From Pseudomonas petrae (GTDB lineage Bacteria; Pseudomonadota; Gammaproteobacteria; Pseudomonadales; Pseudomonadaceae): a DNA stretch of 64,000 bases. Below, piece by piece: positions 1 through 8,895 of this stretch. The number at the start of each line of letters is the position of its first letter. Positions within the stretch are counted from its first letter, which is position 1. The notes beneath the pieces are model-generated. The model did no database searches and had not been told where the DNA came from. It saw nothing but the letters and a program-made list of their open reading frames with translations. A program made the translations under genes and the position numbers. The DNA is taken from positions 124,001-188,000 of the forward strand of contig NZ_JAKJXE010000010.1 of NCBI RefSeq assembly GCF_021728295.1. The letters run 5' to 3'.

Positions 1-705
1 ATTGGGCTGTCGCAACCGACGACCCACCGCTTGCTGCGCAGCCTGATGGACGAGGGCATGGTCGAGCAGGACGTGCGCAGCAAGCGTTACCGCCTGAGTC
101 TTGAATTCTTCGCCCTGGCAGCGCGCGCCGGGCAGTCCGGCAACCTGCGCGACTTGGTGCGTCCGAGTTTGCTACGCCTGTCGGCCTCGTTGGGGGACTC
201 GTTGTTTCTGCTCGCCCGCAGTGGTTTCGATGCGGTGTGCCTGGACCGCAGCGAAGGGCCGTACCCGATCCGAACCTTCACCGGTGATATCGGCGGCCGC
301 GTGGCGCTGGGCGTGGGGCAGGGCAGTCTGGCCATCCTGGCGTTTCTGCCGGAAGAAGAACGCGAGACGGTGATCCGCTACAACCTGCCGCGCCTGCGGG
401 ATTTCCACCTGTACGACGAGGTGATGCTGCGCTCGGAAATCGACACGGTGCGGCGTACCGGCTATGCCGCGCGCAACACCGGCGTGCTGGAAGGCATGGC
501 GGGTCTGGCGGTGCCTATTCTCGATCGGGATGGCCGGGCGGTGGCGGCCTTGAGCGTGGCCACCATCAGCGACCGCCTCAGTGCAGACCGCATGCCCACG
601 GTGGTGGACATGCTCAAGCGCGAGGCGACGGCAATCAGCCAGAAGATCAACCCTTTCGACCCGGTATTGCGCCGGCCTTCCCACGTGTTCGGTCAGCGGG
701 AGTGA
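1..705 (+). CDS. IclR-family transcriptional regulator (5' end outside window)
   Basis: The frame is open from base 1. The first codons read IGLSQPTTHRLLRSLMDEGM, the second half of an IclR-type winged helix-turn-helix, so the true start lies upstream and only the recognition helix and wing are present. The rest is the IclR effector-binding domain: a SLFLLARSGFDAVCLDR strand region, a GQGSLAILAFLPEEE segment, and the usual closing block around GMAGLAVPILDRDGRAVAALSV. Such dimers normally control a neighbouring catabolic operon, which would lie to the left of this window. The ligand cannot be read from the sequence. An internal TTG at 31 is not a credible start because it would cut the DNA-binding helix. 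Confidence 0.9.
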   Translation: MGLSQPTTHRLLRSLMDEGMVEQDVRSKRYRLSLEFFALAARAGQSGNLRDLVRPSLLRLSASLGDSLFLLARSGFDAVCLDRSEGPYPIRTFTGDIGGRVALGVGQGSLAILAFLPEEERETVIRYNLPRLRDFHLYDEVMLRSEIDTVRRTGYAARNTGVLEGMAGLAVPILDRDGRAVAALSVATISDRLSADRMPTVVDMLKREATAISQKINPFDPVLRRPSHVFGQRE

Positions 706-970
706 TCGCTGCTTCGTACGCACTCATCTGAATCCCGTTCAGCACGTTTCGACAACCGCTTGACGGGGCTGAATGGCGTACTCTTGACGCTTTTCAGCCG
801 CTCGTCGGATCCGTCGGGCCGGTCTTCAAGAACCCCTGCATGGAGTCGAATCACTCTCTGTAGGCGCCTCGTTTTCGGATCGATCCGACGCGATGGCACA
901 GGGATGTGGCAAGCCGCAAAAACTCCGGGTGATCCTCGGAGCAGGTTGTCCTCCCTTTTGAGATCCTCGT

Positions 971-2590
971 ATGTCGAAATCCCTCAGATTGCAGATCCTC
1001 GCGCTGCTCATCGGCAGCCTCGTGCTGGTCGTGCTGATTGCCCTCGCGTGTTTCCAGTTCCTGTCCAGCAACGTACACGCTTATCGCGGTCTGCTTGAAG
1101 GGCCGTTGCACGCTTCGCAACTGGTCGATCAGGCCAACCTGCAATTCAAGGTTCAGGTGCAGGAGTGGAAGAACGTGCTGTTGCGCGGCAAGCAGCCGGC
1201 CGATCGCGATAAATTCTGGGCGCAGTTCGAAGATCAGGAGCGTCAGGTGCAGGACATCCTCGGCAGCCTGAGTGCAATGGACGGGCTGGATCCGACGACC
1301 AAAACCCAGATCGATGCGCTGCGCAACGAGCACCGCAGCCTCGGTGTGGCTTATCGCAAGGGCCGTGATGCTTACATCGCCGCCGGCGGTGATCCGGTCG
1401 CCGGTGACATGGCCGTGAAAGGCGTCGACCGTGCCGCCAGCGAGCAGATGACCGGCTTGGTGGCTGGCCTGCGCAAACAGAGTGACGAGCAGTCGAAAAT
1501 CCTCAGCAGTACGGCCGACCAGACCATCCTTATCGGCACGCTGGTCATGCTCGCCTCGGCGCTGCTGGTGGGGGTGTTGACCCTGTGGGTGGTCAACCGC
1601 AACATCGTCGACCCGATCCGCATGCTCATCGAATACGTTGCGCAACTGAGTCAGGGCCGGTTCAGTGACCGCGTCAGCATCACCCGTCAGGATGAGTTGG
1701 GGCGTCTGGCCGTTGCTGCCAATACCCTTCGGGATTTCCTCGCGGACACTTTTACCCGCCTCAAGCGCAGCACCACCGACCTGGACAGTGCCGGCGGGGA
1801 GCTGAAGGCGATTGCCGCGTTAATGGCTCAGGGCACTCACGAGCAGTTCGAGCGCACCGACCAGGTGGCGACGGCGATGACTGAAATGTCCGCCACTGCC
1901 CAGGAAGTCGCCCGTCATGCGGCTCAGGCCGCCCAGGCCGCTGACGAAGCGGATCGCAGCTCCCAGGAAGGCAGCCAGGTGATGGGCGCGACCATCACGG
2001 CGATCACCCAGATGCGCACCGAGATCAGCAACACCGCCAATGTCATTCGTCGTCTGGAAACCGACAGCGGGCGGATTGGCAAGGTGCTGGAAGTGATTCG
2101 CGGCATCGCCGAGCAGACCAACCTGCTGGCGCTGAACGCGGCCATCGAAGCGGCCCGTGCCGGCGATGCCGGGCGCGGTTTTGCGGTGGTCGCTGACGAA
2201 GTGCGCACGCTGGCCCAGCGCACGGCGGCGTCGACGGCGGAAATCAACCAGATCATCAGCTCGGTGCAGACCGGCGCCGTCGATGCTGCCCAGGCCATTG
2301 AAAGCGGGCAGGCACGCAGCCAGGAAAGCGTTGATCAAGTGGCGCTGGCAGGCTCCTCGCTGGAACGCATTACCTCGGCGGTGGAAGCCATCCGCGACAT
2401 GAACCGCCAGATTGCCACGGCTGCGGAAGAGCAGACGTCAGTGGCAGAGGACATCTCCCGCAACCTGACCGAAATCACCGCCATCGCCACCACCAACCAG
2501 AGCAACGTCCAGCGCACGCAAACCGCGAGTCAGGATTTGCATGTGTTGTCGGTGGGGTTGAATGACGTGATCTCGCGGTTGAGTGCGTAA
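971..2590 (+). CDS. methyl-accepting chemotaxis protein
   Basis: A 539-residue chemoreceptor. TM1 is at about residues 5-30 (LQILALLIGSLVLVVLIAL). An approximately 160-residue, mostly helical periplasmic sensor region follows, then TM2 at about 190-212, a HAMP domain, and a cytoplasmic signalling domain. The conserved hairpin tip for CheA/CheW contact is intact (IAEQTNLLALNAAIEAARAG, then GRGFAVVADEVRTLAQRT). The protein ends in NDVISRLSA and has no C-terminal pentapeptide tether for CheR/CheB. The helical periplasmic module suggests a small-molecule or four-helix-bundle type sensor, but the ligand is not predictable. It is monocistronic, about 265 bp after the IclR gene. No flagellar sigma-28 promoter is evident in that gap. 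Confidence 0.95.
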   Translation: MSKSLRLQILALLIGSLVLVVLIALACFQFLSSNVHAYRGLLEGPLHASQLVDQANLQFKVQVQEWKNVLLRGKQPADRDKFWAQFEDQERQVQDILGSLSAMDGLDPTTKTQIDALRNEHRSLGVAYRKGRDAYIAAGGDPVAGDMAVKGVDRAASEQMTGLVAGLRKQSDEQSKILSSTADQTILIGTLVMLASALLVGVLTLWVVNRNIVDPIRMLIEYVAQLSQGRFSDRVSITRQDELGRLAVAANTLRDFLADTFTRLKRSTTDLDSAGGELKAIAALMAQGTHEQFERTDQVATAMTEMSATAQEVARHAAQAAQAADEADRSSQEGSQVMGATITAITQMRTEISNTANVIRRLETDSGRIGKVLEVIRGIAEQTNLLALNAAIEAARAGDAGRGFAVVADEVRTLAQRTAASTAEINQIISSVQTGAVDAAQAIESGQARSQESVDQVALAGSSLERITSAVEAIRDMNRQIATAAEEQTSVAEDISRNLTEITAIATTNQSNVQRTQTASQDLHVLSVGLNDVISRLSA

Positions 2591-2613
2591 CACTACGGCG
2601 TTGATACCGGCCC

Positions 2614-2804
2614 ATTCCCGGCTGAAGCCGGTCCCACTGATGCACTGCGATTACTTCGATCGTGCCCACGCTCCGCGTGGGTATGCAGCCCGCGACGCTC
2701 CGCGTCGCCTGGTGTGAGGGCCATATGCATGACGCGGAGCGTCCGGGCAGGCATTCCCACGCGGAGCGTGGGAACGATCTGTTTCCGGCTGAGGCCGGTC
2801 CCAC
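2614..2804. repeat. REP pair flanking a 122-bp palindromic repeat
   Basis: A REP (TTCCCGGCTGAAGCCGGTCCCAC, 2615-2637) is followed by a self-complementary block from GATCGTGCCCACGCTCCGCG (2658) to its mirror CGCGGAGCGTGGGAACGATC (ending 2779). A decayed REP follows at 2782-2804. The central block recurs at 19637-19766 with the same outer and inner arms (GACGCTCCGCGTC / GACGCGGAGCGTC). It fills the gap between the converging chemoreceptor and methyltransferase genes, where such elements commonly sit. Confidence 0.85.
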
Positions 2805-2826
2805 GAAAGCAGCGCCTGCAGCGCGA

Positions 2827-3765
2827 TCATCCTTGGCGAAACACCAGCGCTTTCAACCCACCTTCTGCCTCTGCATCGGCAAATTCCGGTGGGTTTTCCA
2901 GGCGTTGTTCAAACCGCAACCCTGGCGCTTCGCGGGTCACGCCTTCGATGAGGAAGTCCGCGCCCAGCAACGGGTCGTTCATGCAGGCCAGCACCGTGCC
3001 CTCAGGGGTCAACAGCTCCGGCAATTTGCGCAGCACCCGTTGATAATCCTTGGTCAGCAAAAAACTGCCTTTCTGAAACGACGGCGGGTCGATGATCACC
3101 AAGTCATACGGTCCGGTGCTCTTCACTTTTCCCCAGGACTTGAACAGCTCGTGGCCGAGAAAGGTGACCTTGCTCAGGTCATGGCCATTCAGCCTGTGGT
3201 TGTCGCGACCGCGACTCAGCGCCGCCCGGGACATGTCCAGATTGACCACGAAATCCGCGCCCCCCTCGATCGCTGCCACCGAAAACCCGCAGGTGTAGGC
3301 AAACAGGTTCAGCACTCGCTTGCCCACCGCATTGGCCCGCACCCAGTCGCGGCCATAGCGCATGTCGAGGAACAGCCCGGTGTTCTGTTTTTTGCCGAAA
3401 TCCACGAGATAGCGCAGGCCGCCCTCGGTCAGCGTCCACTCCTCCAGCACCTCGCCCAGCAGTGCATCGGTGTCGCTGTCGGGCAGATAACGGTGCTGCA
3501 ACAACAGCGTATGGGCGCGGGATTGCTGCCACGTCGGTGACTCGATCAGTCTGAACAGGCGCTGCTTCAGTGCTTCCAGCTCATCAGCGGCCGGCGCCTT
3601 GAACAACGACACCAGCACCACGCCCTGCATCCAGTCGACGGTCAGTTGTTCCAGCCCCGGCCAGCGTCGGCCACGGCCGTGAAACAGCCGGCGGGTCTCG
3701 GCGGGTGCGTCGGCGAGGGCGTTCTGAAGGTGGGTGTCGAGCAGGTCGAGGGCGTCGGCATTCAT
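2827..3765 (-). CDS. class I SAM-dependent methyltransferase (RlmI/RlmK-like)
   Basis: A 312-residue protein starting at the ATG at 3765 (MNADALDLL). Residues past about 130 form a Rossmann-fold methyltransferase. Motif I is VLNLFAYTCGFSVAAIEGGA, an acidic residue ends the second strand (VVNLDMSRAA), and the catalytic-face motif is DLVIIDPPSF, the D-P-P-S/F signature of base-modifying methyltransferases. The region before it (FLDMRYGRDWVR) matches the segment preceding the SAM site in the RlmI/RlmK group of 23S rRNA cytosine/guanine methyltransferases. No PUA domain precedes it, so this is the shorter form. RNA modification is inferred from the family; the exact target is unknown. It lies divergent from the acetyltransferase gene. 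Confidence 0.85.
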   Translation of the reverse strand: MNADALDLLDTHLQNALADAPAETRRLFHGRGRRWPGLEQLTVDWMQGVVLVSLFKAPAADELEALKQRLFRLIESPTWQQSRAHTLLLQHRYLPDSDTDALLGEVLEEWTLTEGGLRYLVDFGKKQNTGLFLDMRYGRDWVRANAVGKRVLNLFAYTCGFSVAAIEGGADFVVNLDMSRAALSRGRDNHRLNGHDLSKVTFLGHELFKSWGKVKSTGPYDLVIIDPPSFQKGSFLLTKDYQRVLRKLPELLTPEGTVLACMNDPLLGADFLIEGVTREAPGLRFEQRLENPPEFADAEAEGGLKALVFRQG

Positions 3766-3946
3766 CGGTGGGCAGCGGGTCGGCAGTGGGAAAGGGCGGC
3801 ATTCTAGACCAATCGCGGCGCCAGCGTTCGTCGAGCCTGCAGGTACCGCGAAACCCCTGGGCACAGGCCACAACCGGGTTGGACAGGCCGCTTGTTTCAC
3901 GGGCAAGCTCTGCTTCCTGCGAATTCTGATCTGGAAAGGAAATGCC

Positions 3947-4480
3947 ATGGCCGACGAACTGATCCTGCGTGACGCCCGCGATTCCGATATGCCCGCCGTG
4001 CAGGCGATCTACGCCCATCATGTGATCCACGGCACCGCCAGCTTTGAGCTGGAGCCGCCTACCGTTGAGCACATGCTGCAGCGCCGCGCCGACATCTGCG
4101 CCAACGGTTTGCCCTATCTGGTCGCCGAGCGCGACGGTGAAGTGGTCGGTTACGGTTACGCGACCCTGTACCGGCCGCGCCCGGCCTATCGCTTCACCGT
4201 GGAAGATTCGGTTTACGTGCGCGAGGGCATGGCCGGGTTCGGGATTGGCCACGCGTTGCTGGCGGCGGTCATCCAGCACTGCATGGAATCCGGCCGCCGG
4301 CAGATGGTGGCGATCATCGGCAACAGCGAAAACAGCGCGTCTATCCGGCTGCACGCGCGACTGGGCTTTCGCCAGGTCGGCGTGTTCGAGTCCGTTGGCT
4401 TCAAGCATGGCCGCTGGCTGGACACGGTGATCATGCAGCGCGAACTGGGGGAGGGCGCGAGTACCACTCCCGACCGTTGA
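3947..4480 (+). CDS. GNAT N-acetyltransferase, phosphinothricin/methionine-sulfoximine type
   Basis: A 177-residue GNAT enzyme. The start is the ATG at 3947, chosen for the AAAGGAAA ribosome site 6-10 bases upstream; longer readings of the frame run into the opposing gene's leader. The opening IRDARDSDMPAVQAIYAHHV-like segment, the FELEPPT motif, YRPRPAYRFTVEDSVYV, the acetyl-CoA loop GMAGFGIGHALL and the C-terminal SVGFKHGRWLDTVIMQREL are diagnostic of the phosphinothricin/L-methionine sulfoximine acetyltransferase group. These enzymes acetylate glutamate analogues and detoxify them. The natural substrate here is not shown. It is monocistronic; the next gene converges on it from the right. 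Confidence 0.9.
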   Translation: MADELILRDARDSDMPAVQAIYAHHVIHGTASFELEPPTVEHMLQRRADICANGLPYLVAERDGEVVGYGYATLYRPRPAYRFTVEDSVYVREGMAGFGIGHALLAAVIQHCMESGRRQMVAIIGNSENSASIRLHARLGFRQVGVFESVGFKHGRWLDTVIMQRELGEGASTTPDR

Positions 4481-4489
4481 CCCGGCCGA

Positions 4490-5779
4490 TCAGGTCGCCG
4501 GCGCGCCGTGGGGCTGATCGTAGGTCACCCGTTCGCCGGTTTCCGGCACCGCCAGCCACAGCAGCACAAACGCCACCGCCGCAATTGCCGCCAACGTCAA
4601 GAACGCTGCGCTGTAGCCGGCCTCGCGGACGACCAGCCCGGCCAGGCCGTTGCTCAGCGCCGCGCCCAGGCCAAACACCGTCGAGATGGCGCCCAGACTG
4701 ACGTTGAAGCGCCCGGTGCCGCGCGTCAGGTCCTTGACCACCAAGGGCAGCAACGCGCCAAACACCCCGGCGCCGATACCGTCCAGCAATTGCACACCGA
4801 CCAGCCAGTACGGGTTGTCGGACATGACATACAGCACGCCCCGCAGCGGCAGAAAAATGAAGCCCGCCAGCAACAAGGGTTTGCGTCCCCACACGTCGGC
4901 TTTGGCGCCCACCAGCCAGGCCACCGGCACCATCACCAGCTGCGCCGCGACGATGCAGGCGGAGGTCAGCGGCGTGGCAAGGTTGACGTCGATCTGCGAG
5001 AGCTTCTGACTCACCAGCGGCAGCATCGCCGCATTGGCCAGGTGAAACAGGCCGCAGCAGATGGCGAACACCAGCAACGGTCGATTGTGCAGCAATACCG
5101 CCCAGCCACTGGGCTGGTCATCGCCCTGGTCATGGTTGGGGTCGAAGCCGCGCGCGATATCATGGTCAATCGCCGAGGCATCGACAAATGCGACAGCGAC
5201 GATGCTCGCCAGCGCCATGAACGCCATCAGGTAAAACACCGCAATCGGCCCGAACATCCATGAAAAGACGCCGGCCAACAGCGCTGCGCAGGCGTTGCCG
5301 GCGTGGTTCCAGGTTTCGTTGCGTCCGGTCCGGCGGGTAAACGCCTTGGGCCCGGTGATGCCCAGGGAGATGGCGGCGATGGCCGGGGCGAATACCGAGC
5401 CGGCAATGGCGCTGATGCTCTGGGTGATCGCCACCCAGGTGAACGAGTGAATGAACGGCAGCACCAGACACCCGGCAGTCACCGCTAATGCCGAAACAAT
5501 TACAAAGAGCCGCTTGCTGCGGGTGCGGTCAATCAGCGCACCCGCCGGCGTTTGCGTGACCAGCGCAGCGATGCCGGCGAGGGTCATGACCAGTCCGATA
5601 CTCGCCGGGTCCCACTTGTGCACCGCCAATAAATAGATCGCGAGATAAGGCCCAAGACCGTCGCGCACGTCCGCCAGAAAGAAGTTGAGGCCGTCCAGAG
5701 AACGGTTGTTGCGCTGATCGGACGGGTTGCTCAAGGTCGGCCTCACTCTGGCGATGCGCAAGCGAAAAGGCTGCGGCAT
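4490..5779 (-). CDS. MFS transporter
   Basis: A 429-residue, 12-helix major facilitator protein. The signature loop between TM2 and TM3 is present (GALIDRTRSKRL). The N-half begins LNFFLADVRDGLGPYLAIYL and the C-half includes VGAKADVWGRKPLLLAGF, the second A-motif. The ATG at 5779 is taken as the start; its ribosome site is weak, so the true start could be some codons downstream, just before the first membrane helix. The C-terminus lies 10 bp from the acetyltransferase stop (convergent pair). The substrate is unknown. The DVRDGLGPYL-containing group is often annotated as drug or sugar-phosphate exporters, but that is not supportable from sequence alone. Confidence 0.88.
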   Translation of the reverse strand: MPQPFRLRIARVRPTLSNPSDQRNNRSLDGLNFFLADVRDGLGPYLAIYLLAVHKWDPASIGLVMTLAGIAALVTQTPAGALIDRTRSKRLFVIVSALAVTAGCLVLPFIHSFTWVAITQSISAIAGSVFAPAIAAISLGITGPKAFTRRTGRNETWNHAGNACAALLAGVFSWMFGPIAVFYLMAFMALASIVAVAFVDASAIDHDIARGFDPNHDQGDDQPSGWAVLLHNRPLLVFAICCGLFHLANAAMLPLVSQKLSQIDVNLATPLTSACIVAAQLVMVPVAWLVGAKADVWGRKPLLLAGFIFLPLRGVLYVMSDNPYWLVGVQLLDGIGAGVFGALLPLVVKDLTRGTGRFNVSLGAISTVFGLGAALSNGLAGLVVREAGYSAAFLTLAAIAAVAFVLLWLAVPETGERVTYDQPHGAPAT

Positions 5780-5981
5780 TGCTAAATGACCCGGCGCCGT
5801 TGCGTTGGTTCTGCACCCTGTTTCTGCACACCGCTTCTGCGCACTGTTGCAGCTGATGCAAGGGACTTTCTTGTCACGGCGTTTGAATCGAAACCGGCGC
5901 AGGCATAAGCTTCGCGCCATTGATATCGCCGGACGTGTTGGGTCCGGCGAGCTTCCGGATATTCTTAGCTCAGGAACCGCC

Positions 5982-6956
5982 ATGTCCAGTCTGTTTCCCG
6001 CTGCCCGTCCACGCCGTCTGCGCAGCAACGAAAACTTCCGCGCGCTGTTTCAGGAGAGCGAATTCACCCTGAACGATCTGGTGCTGCCGATCTTCGTCGA
6101 AGAAGAAATCGACGACTTCGTACCGATCAACAGCATGCCCGGCGTGCAGCGTATCCCCGAGTCGAAACTGGCGCAGGAAGTCGAGCGTTATGCCCGTGCC
6201 GGCATCAAGTCGGTGATGACCTTTGGCGTGTCCCACCACCTGGACGCCACCGGCAGCGACACATGGCAGGAAAACGGCCTTGTTTCGCGGATCTCGCGCA
6301 CCATCAAGTCCGCCGTGCCGGAAATGATCGTGATGTCCGACACCTGCTTCTGCGAGTACACCGACCACGGTCATTGCGGCGTGATGCACGGCGGCCATGT
6401 CGACAACGACGCAACCATTGAAAACCTCGGCAAGCAGGCCGTCATGGCAGCGCGTGCCGGTGCTGACGTGATTGCCCCGTCAGCCGCGATGGACGGGCAG
6501 GTGAAAGCGATTCGTGCTGCCCTCGACGCCGCCGGTTTCACCCAGACGCCGATCATGGCGTACTCGACCAAGTTCGCTTCGGCGCTGTACGGTCCGTTCC
6601 GCGAAGCCGGCGGCTCCGCGCTCAAGGGTGACCGCAAAACCTACCAAATGAACCCGATGAACCGCCGCGAGGCGTTGCGCGAATCGCTGCTGGACGAGGC
6701 CGAAGGCGCCGATGCGCTGATGGTCAAGCCGGCCGGCGCGTACCTGGACATCATCCGTGACATCCGCGAAGCGTCGAACCTGCCGCTGGCGGCCTATCAG
6801 GTCAGTGGTGAGTACGCGATGATCAAGTTCGGCGCACAGGCCGGGGCCATCGACGAAGACCGCGTGGTGCGTGAAACCCTCGGCGCCATCAAGCGCGCGG
6901 GTGCGGACCTGATCTTCACGTACTTCGCGATGGACCTGGCGCTGAGCGGGATCTGA
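5982..6956 (+). CDS. hemB: delta-aminolevulinic acid dehydratase (porphobilinogen synthase), zinc-ligand type
   Basis: A 324-residue enzyme that condenses two 5-aminolevulinate molecules to porphobilinogen in heme/tetrapyrrole synthesis. The start is the ATG at 5982 behind AGGAACCGCC. Both Schiff-base lysines are visible (YSTKFASALYGPF and LMVKPAGAYLD). The metal site reads DTCFCEYTDHGHCGV: it has the three cysteines of the zinc-dependent E. coli-like class rather than the aspartate-rich magnesium site of the well-studied P. aeruginosa enzyme. This suggests an additional or alternative hemB paralogue in this strain. It is divergent from the MFS gene. No Zur-like palindrome was seen in the 200-bp gap. 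Confidence 0.95.
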   Translation: MSSLFPAARPRRLRSNENFRALFQESEFTLNDLVLPIFVEEEIDDFVPINSMPGVQRIPESKLAQEVERYARAGIKSVMTFGVSHHLDATGSDTWQENGLVSRISRTIKSAVPEMIVMSDTCFCEYTDHGHCGVMHGGHVDNDATIENLGKQAVMAARAGADVIAPSAAMDGQVKAIRAALDAAGFTQTPIMAYSTKFASALYGPFREAGGSALKGDRKTYQMNPMNRREALRESLLDEAEGADALMVKPAGAYLDIIRDIREASNLPLAAYQVSGEYAMIKFGAQAGAIDEDRVVRETLGAIKRAGADLIFTYFAMDLALSGI

Positions 6957-7015
6957 TTTCCGGCTTCTTCAGCTTGAGGGTCGGATTGCCCTTTCCTCTG
7001 ATGGAGCGAAATCCC

Positions 7016-7173
7016 GTAGGCGCCGGCTTGCTGGCGAATCCGATCTGTCATTCACCCGCGATGTGGCTGAATAATCGCGGTCATCTGTAGGCGCCGGCTT
7101 GCTGGCGAATGCAGGGTGTCAGCCACCGAGTTCGGTGCTGATCGACAGGGTTCGCCAGCAGGCCGGCTCCTAC
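7016..7173. repeat. REP cluster (GGCTTGCTGGCGAA type)
   Basis: Three copies of one REP: GTAGGCGCCGGCTTGCTGGCGAAT at 7016-7039 and 7087-7110, and the inverted TTCGCCAGCAGGCCGGCTCCTAC at 7151-7173. The last two form an inverted pair (REPIN-like) with a short spacer. It sits between the converging hemB and DedA-rhodanese genes. Confidence 0.85.
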
Positions 7174-7219
7174 GGATCTGTCTCCAACCAGACTCAGGTG
7201 GGTGTTACTGGCGTCGCCC

Positions 7220-8167
7220 TCACGCCGCCGTTCTGTCCGGTGACTCAGGTTGTACATGCGCCGCCTGCCAGGCATCCAGCCCCCCGATCAGCGCCTTGCC
7301 CCGGGTCAGGCCGTGGGCGTTGAGCTTTTCCGCCAGCAATGCCGCCGACAGCTCATTCGGGCAGGCGCAATAGAACACCATGTCAACATCGCCCAAGCGC
7401 TCGATCCATGGCGCAATCGGCTCCTCAAGGCTGATCGACACTGCACCCGGAATGCCTTCGATAACGGCCGCATGAAAACTCGGCCGCACGTCGATGACCA
7501 CCGGCGCATCGTCGGTGTCGCGCAGGGCCAGCAGCTCGGGAACGGTGATGCGTGGCACCCGCGCCGTGCGCGCCTTGAGCCGACGCCGCTTGGCGTACTT
7601 CCAGCCAATGAACAGCGCCAACACCGCCAGCACGCTGACGATGGCGATCGGTAGGTAGCCGCTCAACCAGTCGAGCATGGGGATCAGCGCGTCACTGAAG
7701 AGCATGCCCAACAGCAGCGCCGAGCCCGCCCAGATAAACGAACCGGCCAGGGAATAACGCACGAACACCCAGATCGGCGTGCCGTTCATGCCGGCCACGG
7801 TGGTCACCAGCGCACCCGCGCCGGGCAGGAATTTCGACAGCAGCATCGCCCTTGGCCCCACGCGCTCATAAACGGTCAGCCCCTGACGAACGCAGGAGTC
7901 CTGGGACAGGGAAATCTTGCAGATGGTCTTCAGCAGCACGCCGCCATAACGCTTGCCGGCCCAGTACCACAGCGCATCGGCGATCAGGCAGGCGACCATC
8001 GCCACCAGCACCCCGGCGCCCAGTAGCGGCTTGCTCTGCATGGCCAGCGCACCGGTGACGATCAGCGTCGGGTACGCCGGCACCGGCAAGCCGATCTGCT
8101 CCAGCAGCACGTTGACGAACACCAGCAACAGCCCGTGGCTTTCATTCAGCTGCTGCAGTTCGTTCAT
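7220..8167 (-). CDS. DedA-family membrane protein fused to a rhodanese domain
   Basis: A 315-residue fusion. Residues 1-190 are a DedA/SNARE-associated (VTT) membrane domain: it has the re-entrant EQIGLPVPAYPTL motif, the AGKRYGG loop, and the FLPGAGALVTTVAGM segment, the F-x-G/P-G-R-like core loop of the family. After the last TM and a basic linker (KYAKRRRLKARTAR), residues about 205-300 are a rhodanese domain with VVIDVRPSFHAAVIEGIPGA and a candidate catalytic cysteine in FYCACPNELSAA. DedA proteins act in lipid-carrier recycling and membrane homeostasis; rhodaneses transfer sulfane sulfur or sense oxidants. How the two cooperate here is unknown. The start is the ATG at 8167. Confidence 0.92.
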   Translation of the reverse strand: MNELQQLNESHGLLLVFVNVLLEQIGLPVPAYPTLIVTGALAMQSKPLLGAGVLVAMVACLIADALWYWAGKRYGGVLLKTICKISLSQDSCVRQGLTVYERVGPRAMLLSKFLPGAGALVTTVAGMNGTPIWVFVRYSLAGSFIWAGSALLLGMLFSDALIPMLDWLSGYLPIAIVSVLAVLALFIGWKYAKRRRLKARTARVPRITVPELLALRDTDDAPVVIDVRPSFHAAVIEGIPGAVSISLEEPIAPWIERLGDVDMVFYCACPNELSAALLAEKLNAHGLTRGKALIGGLDAWQAAHVQPESPDRTAA

Positions 8168-8379
8168 GGCGGTGCCTGTTCGGAGGGGTCAGGGATCAAA
8201 AAGACGGGTGCCAGTACCGTCGCCTGAACAGCCCTTTTGTGTCAACGCTGAATGTCTTTGGCCGAGGCCGTTTCATAGGCAGCGTCGATGGCAGCGATTG
8301 CCATGGCTGATTTCCCTCGCCAGGCCGTGCTCCTTAGAATGGTCAGCTTCAGCAATCAACAGACCTTAGGGAGCAACTC

Positions 8380-8865
8380 ATGGCTATTGAAATCGGAATC
8401 AACGAGCAGGACCGTGCAGAGATCGTTGAAGGACTGTCGCGGCTGCTTTCCGATACCTACGTGCTGTACCTGAAAACCCACAACTTCCACTGGAACGTCA
8501 CCGGCCCGATGTTCCGCACGCTGCACCTGCTGTTCGAAGAGCAATACACCGAACTGGCCACGGCGGTGGACTCCGTCGCCGAACGGATCCGCGCCCTGGG
8601 CTTCCCGGCGCCGGGCACTTACTCCACCTATGCGCGGTTGTCGTCGATCAAGGAAGAGCCGGGCGTGCCTGCTGCCACTGACATGATTCAGCAACTGGTC
8701 GAAGGGCAAGAGGCGGTGGTACGCACCGCGCGCGAACTGTTCCCGCTGCTGGAGAAAGTCAGCGACGAGCCGACGGCCGACCTGCTGACCCAGCGCATGC
8801 AAGTCCACGAAAAAGCCGCCTGGATGCTGCGCTCGCTGCTGGAAGGTGACGGGTTCGTTGGGTGA
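8380..8865 (+). CDS. dps: Dps-family ferritin-like DNA protection protein
   Basis: A 161-residue four-helix ferritin-like protein, close to the usual Dps length. The signature THNFHWNVTGPMFRTLHLLF contains the intersubunit ferroxidase histidines, followed by acidic residues in FEEQYTEL and VDSVAERIRALG. Dps dodecamers oxidise and store iron and coat DNA in stationary phase or under oxidative stress. The start is the ATG at 8380, with AGGGAGCAACTC as ribosome site. It is monocistronic, with REPs after it. A strong promoter probably lies in the 210 bp before it, but no clear OxyR or RpoS box was recognised. Confidence 0.93.
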   Translation: MAIEIGINEQDRAEIVEGLSRLLSDTYVLYLKTHNFHWNVTGPMFRTLHLLFEEQYTELATAVDSVAERIRALGFPAPGTYSTYARLSSIKEEPGVPAATDMIQQLVEGQEAVVRTARELFPLLEKVSDEPTADLLTQRMQVHEKAAWMLRSLLEGDGFVG

Positions 8866-8895
8866 CATCTGCGTCGCGGCTGAAGGCAATTCATT

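Noticed and set aside
760..970. Possible small gene between the IclR and chemoreceptor genes
   Set aside because: The frame has no ribosome site and a composition unlike real genes, and it runs into the chemoreceptor start.
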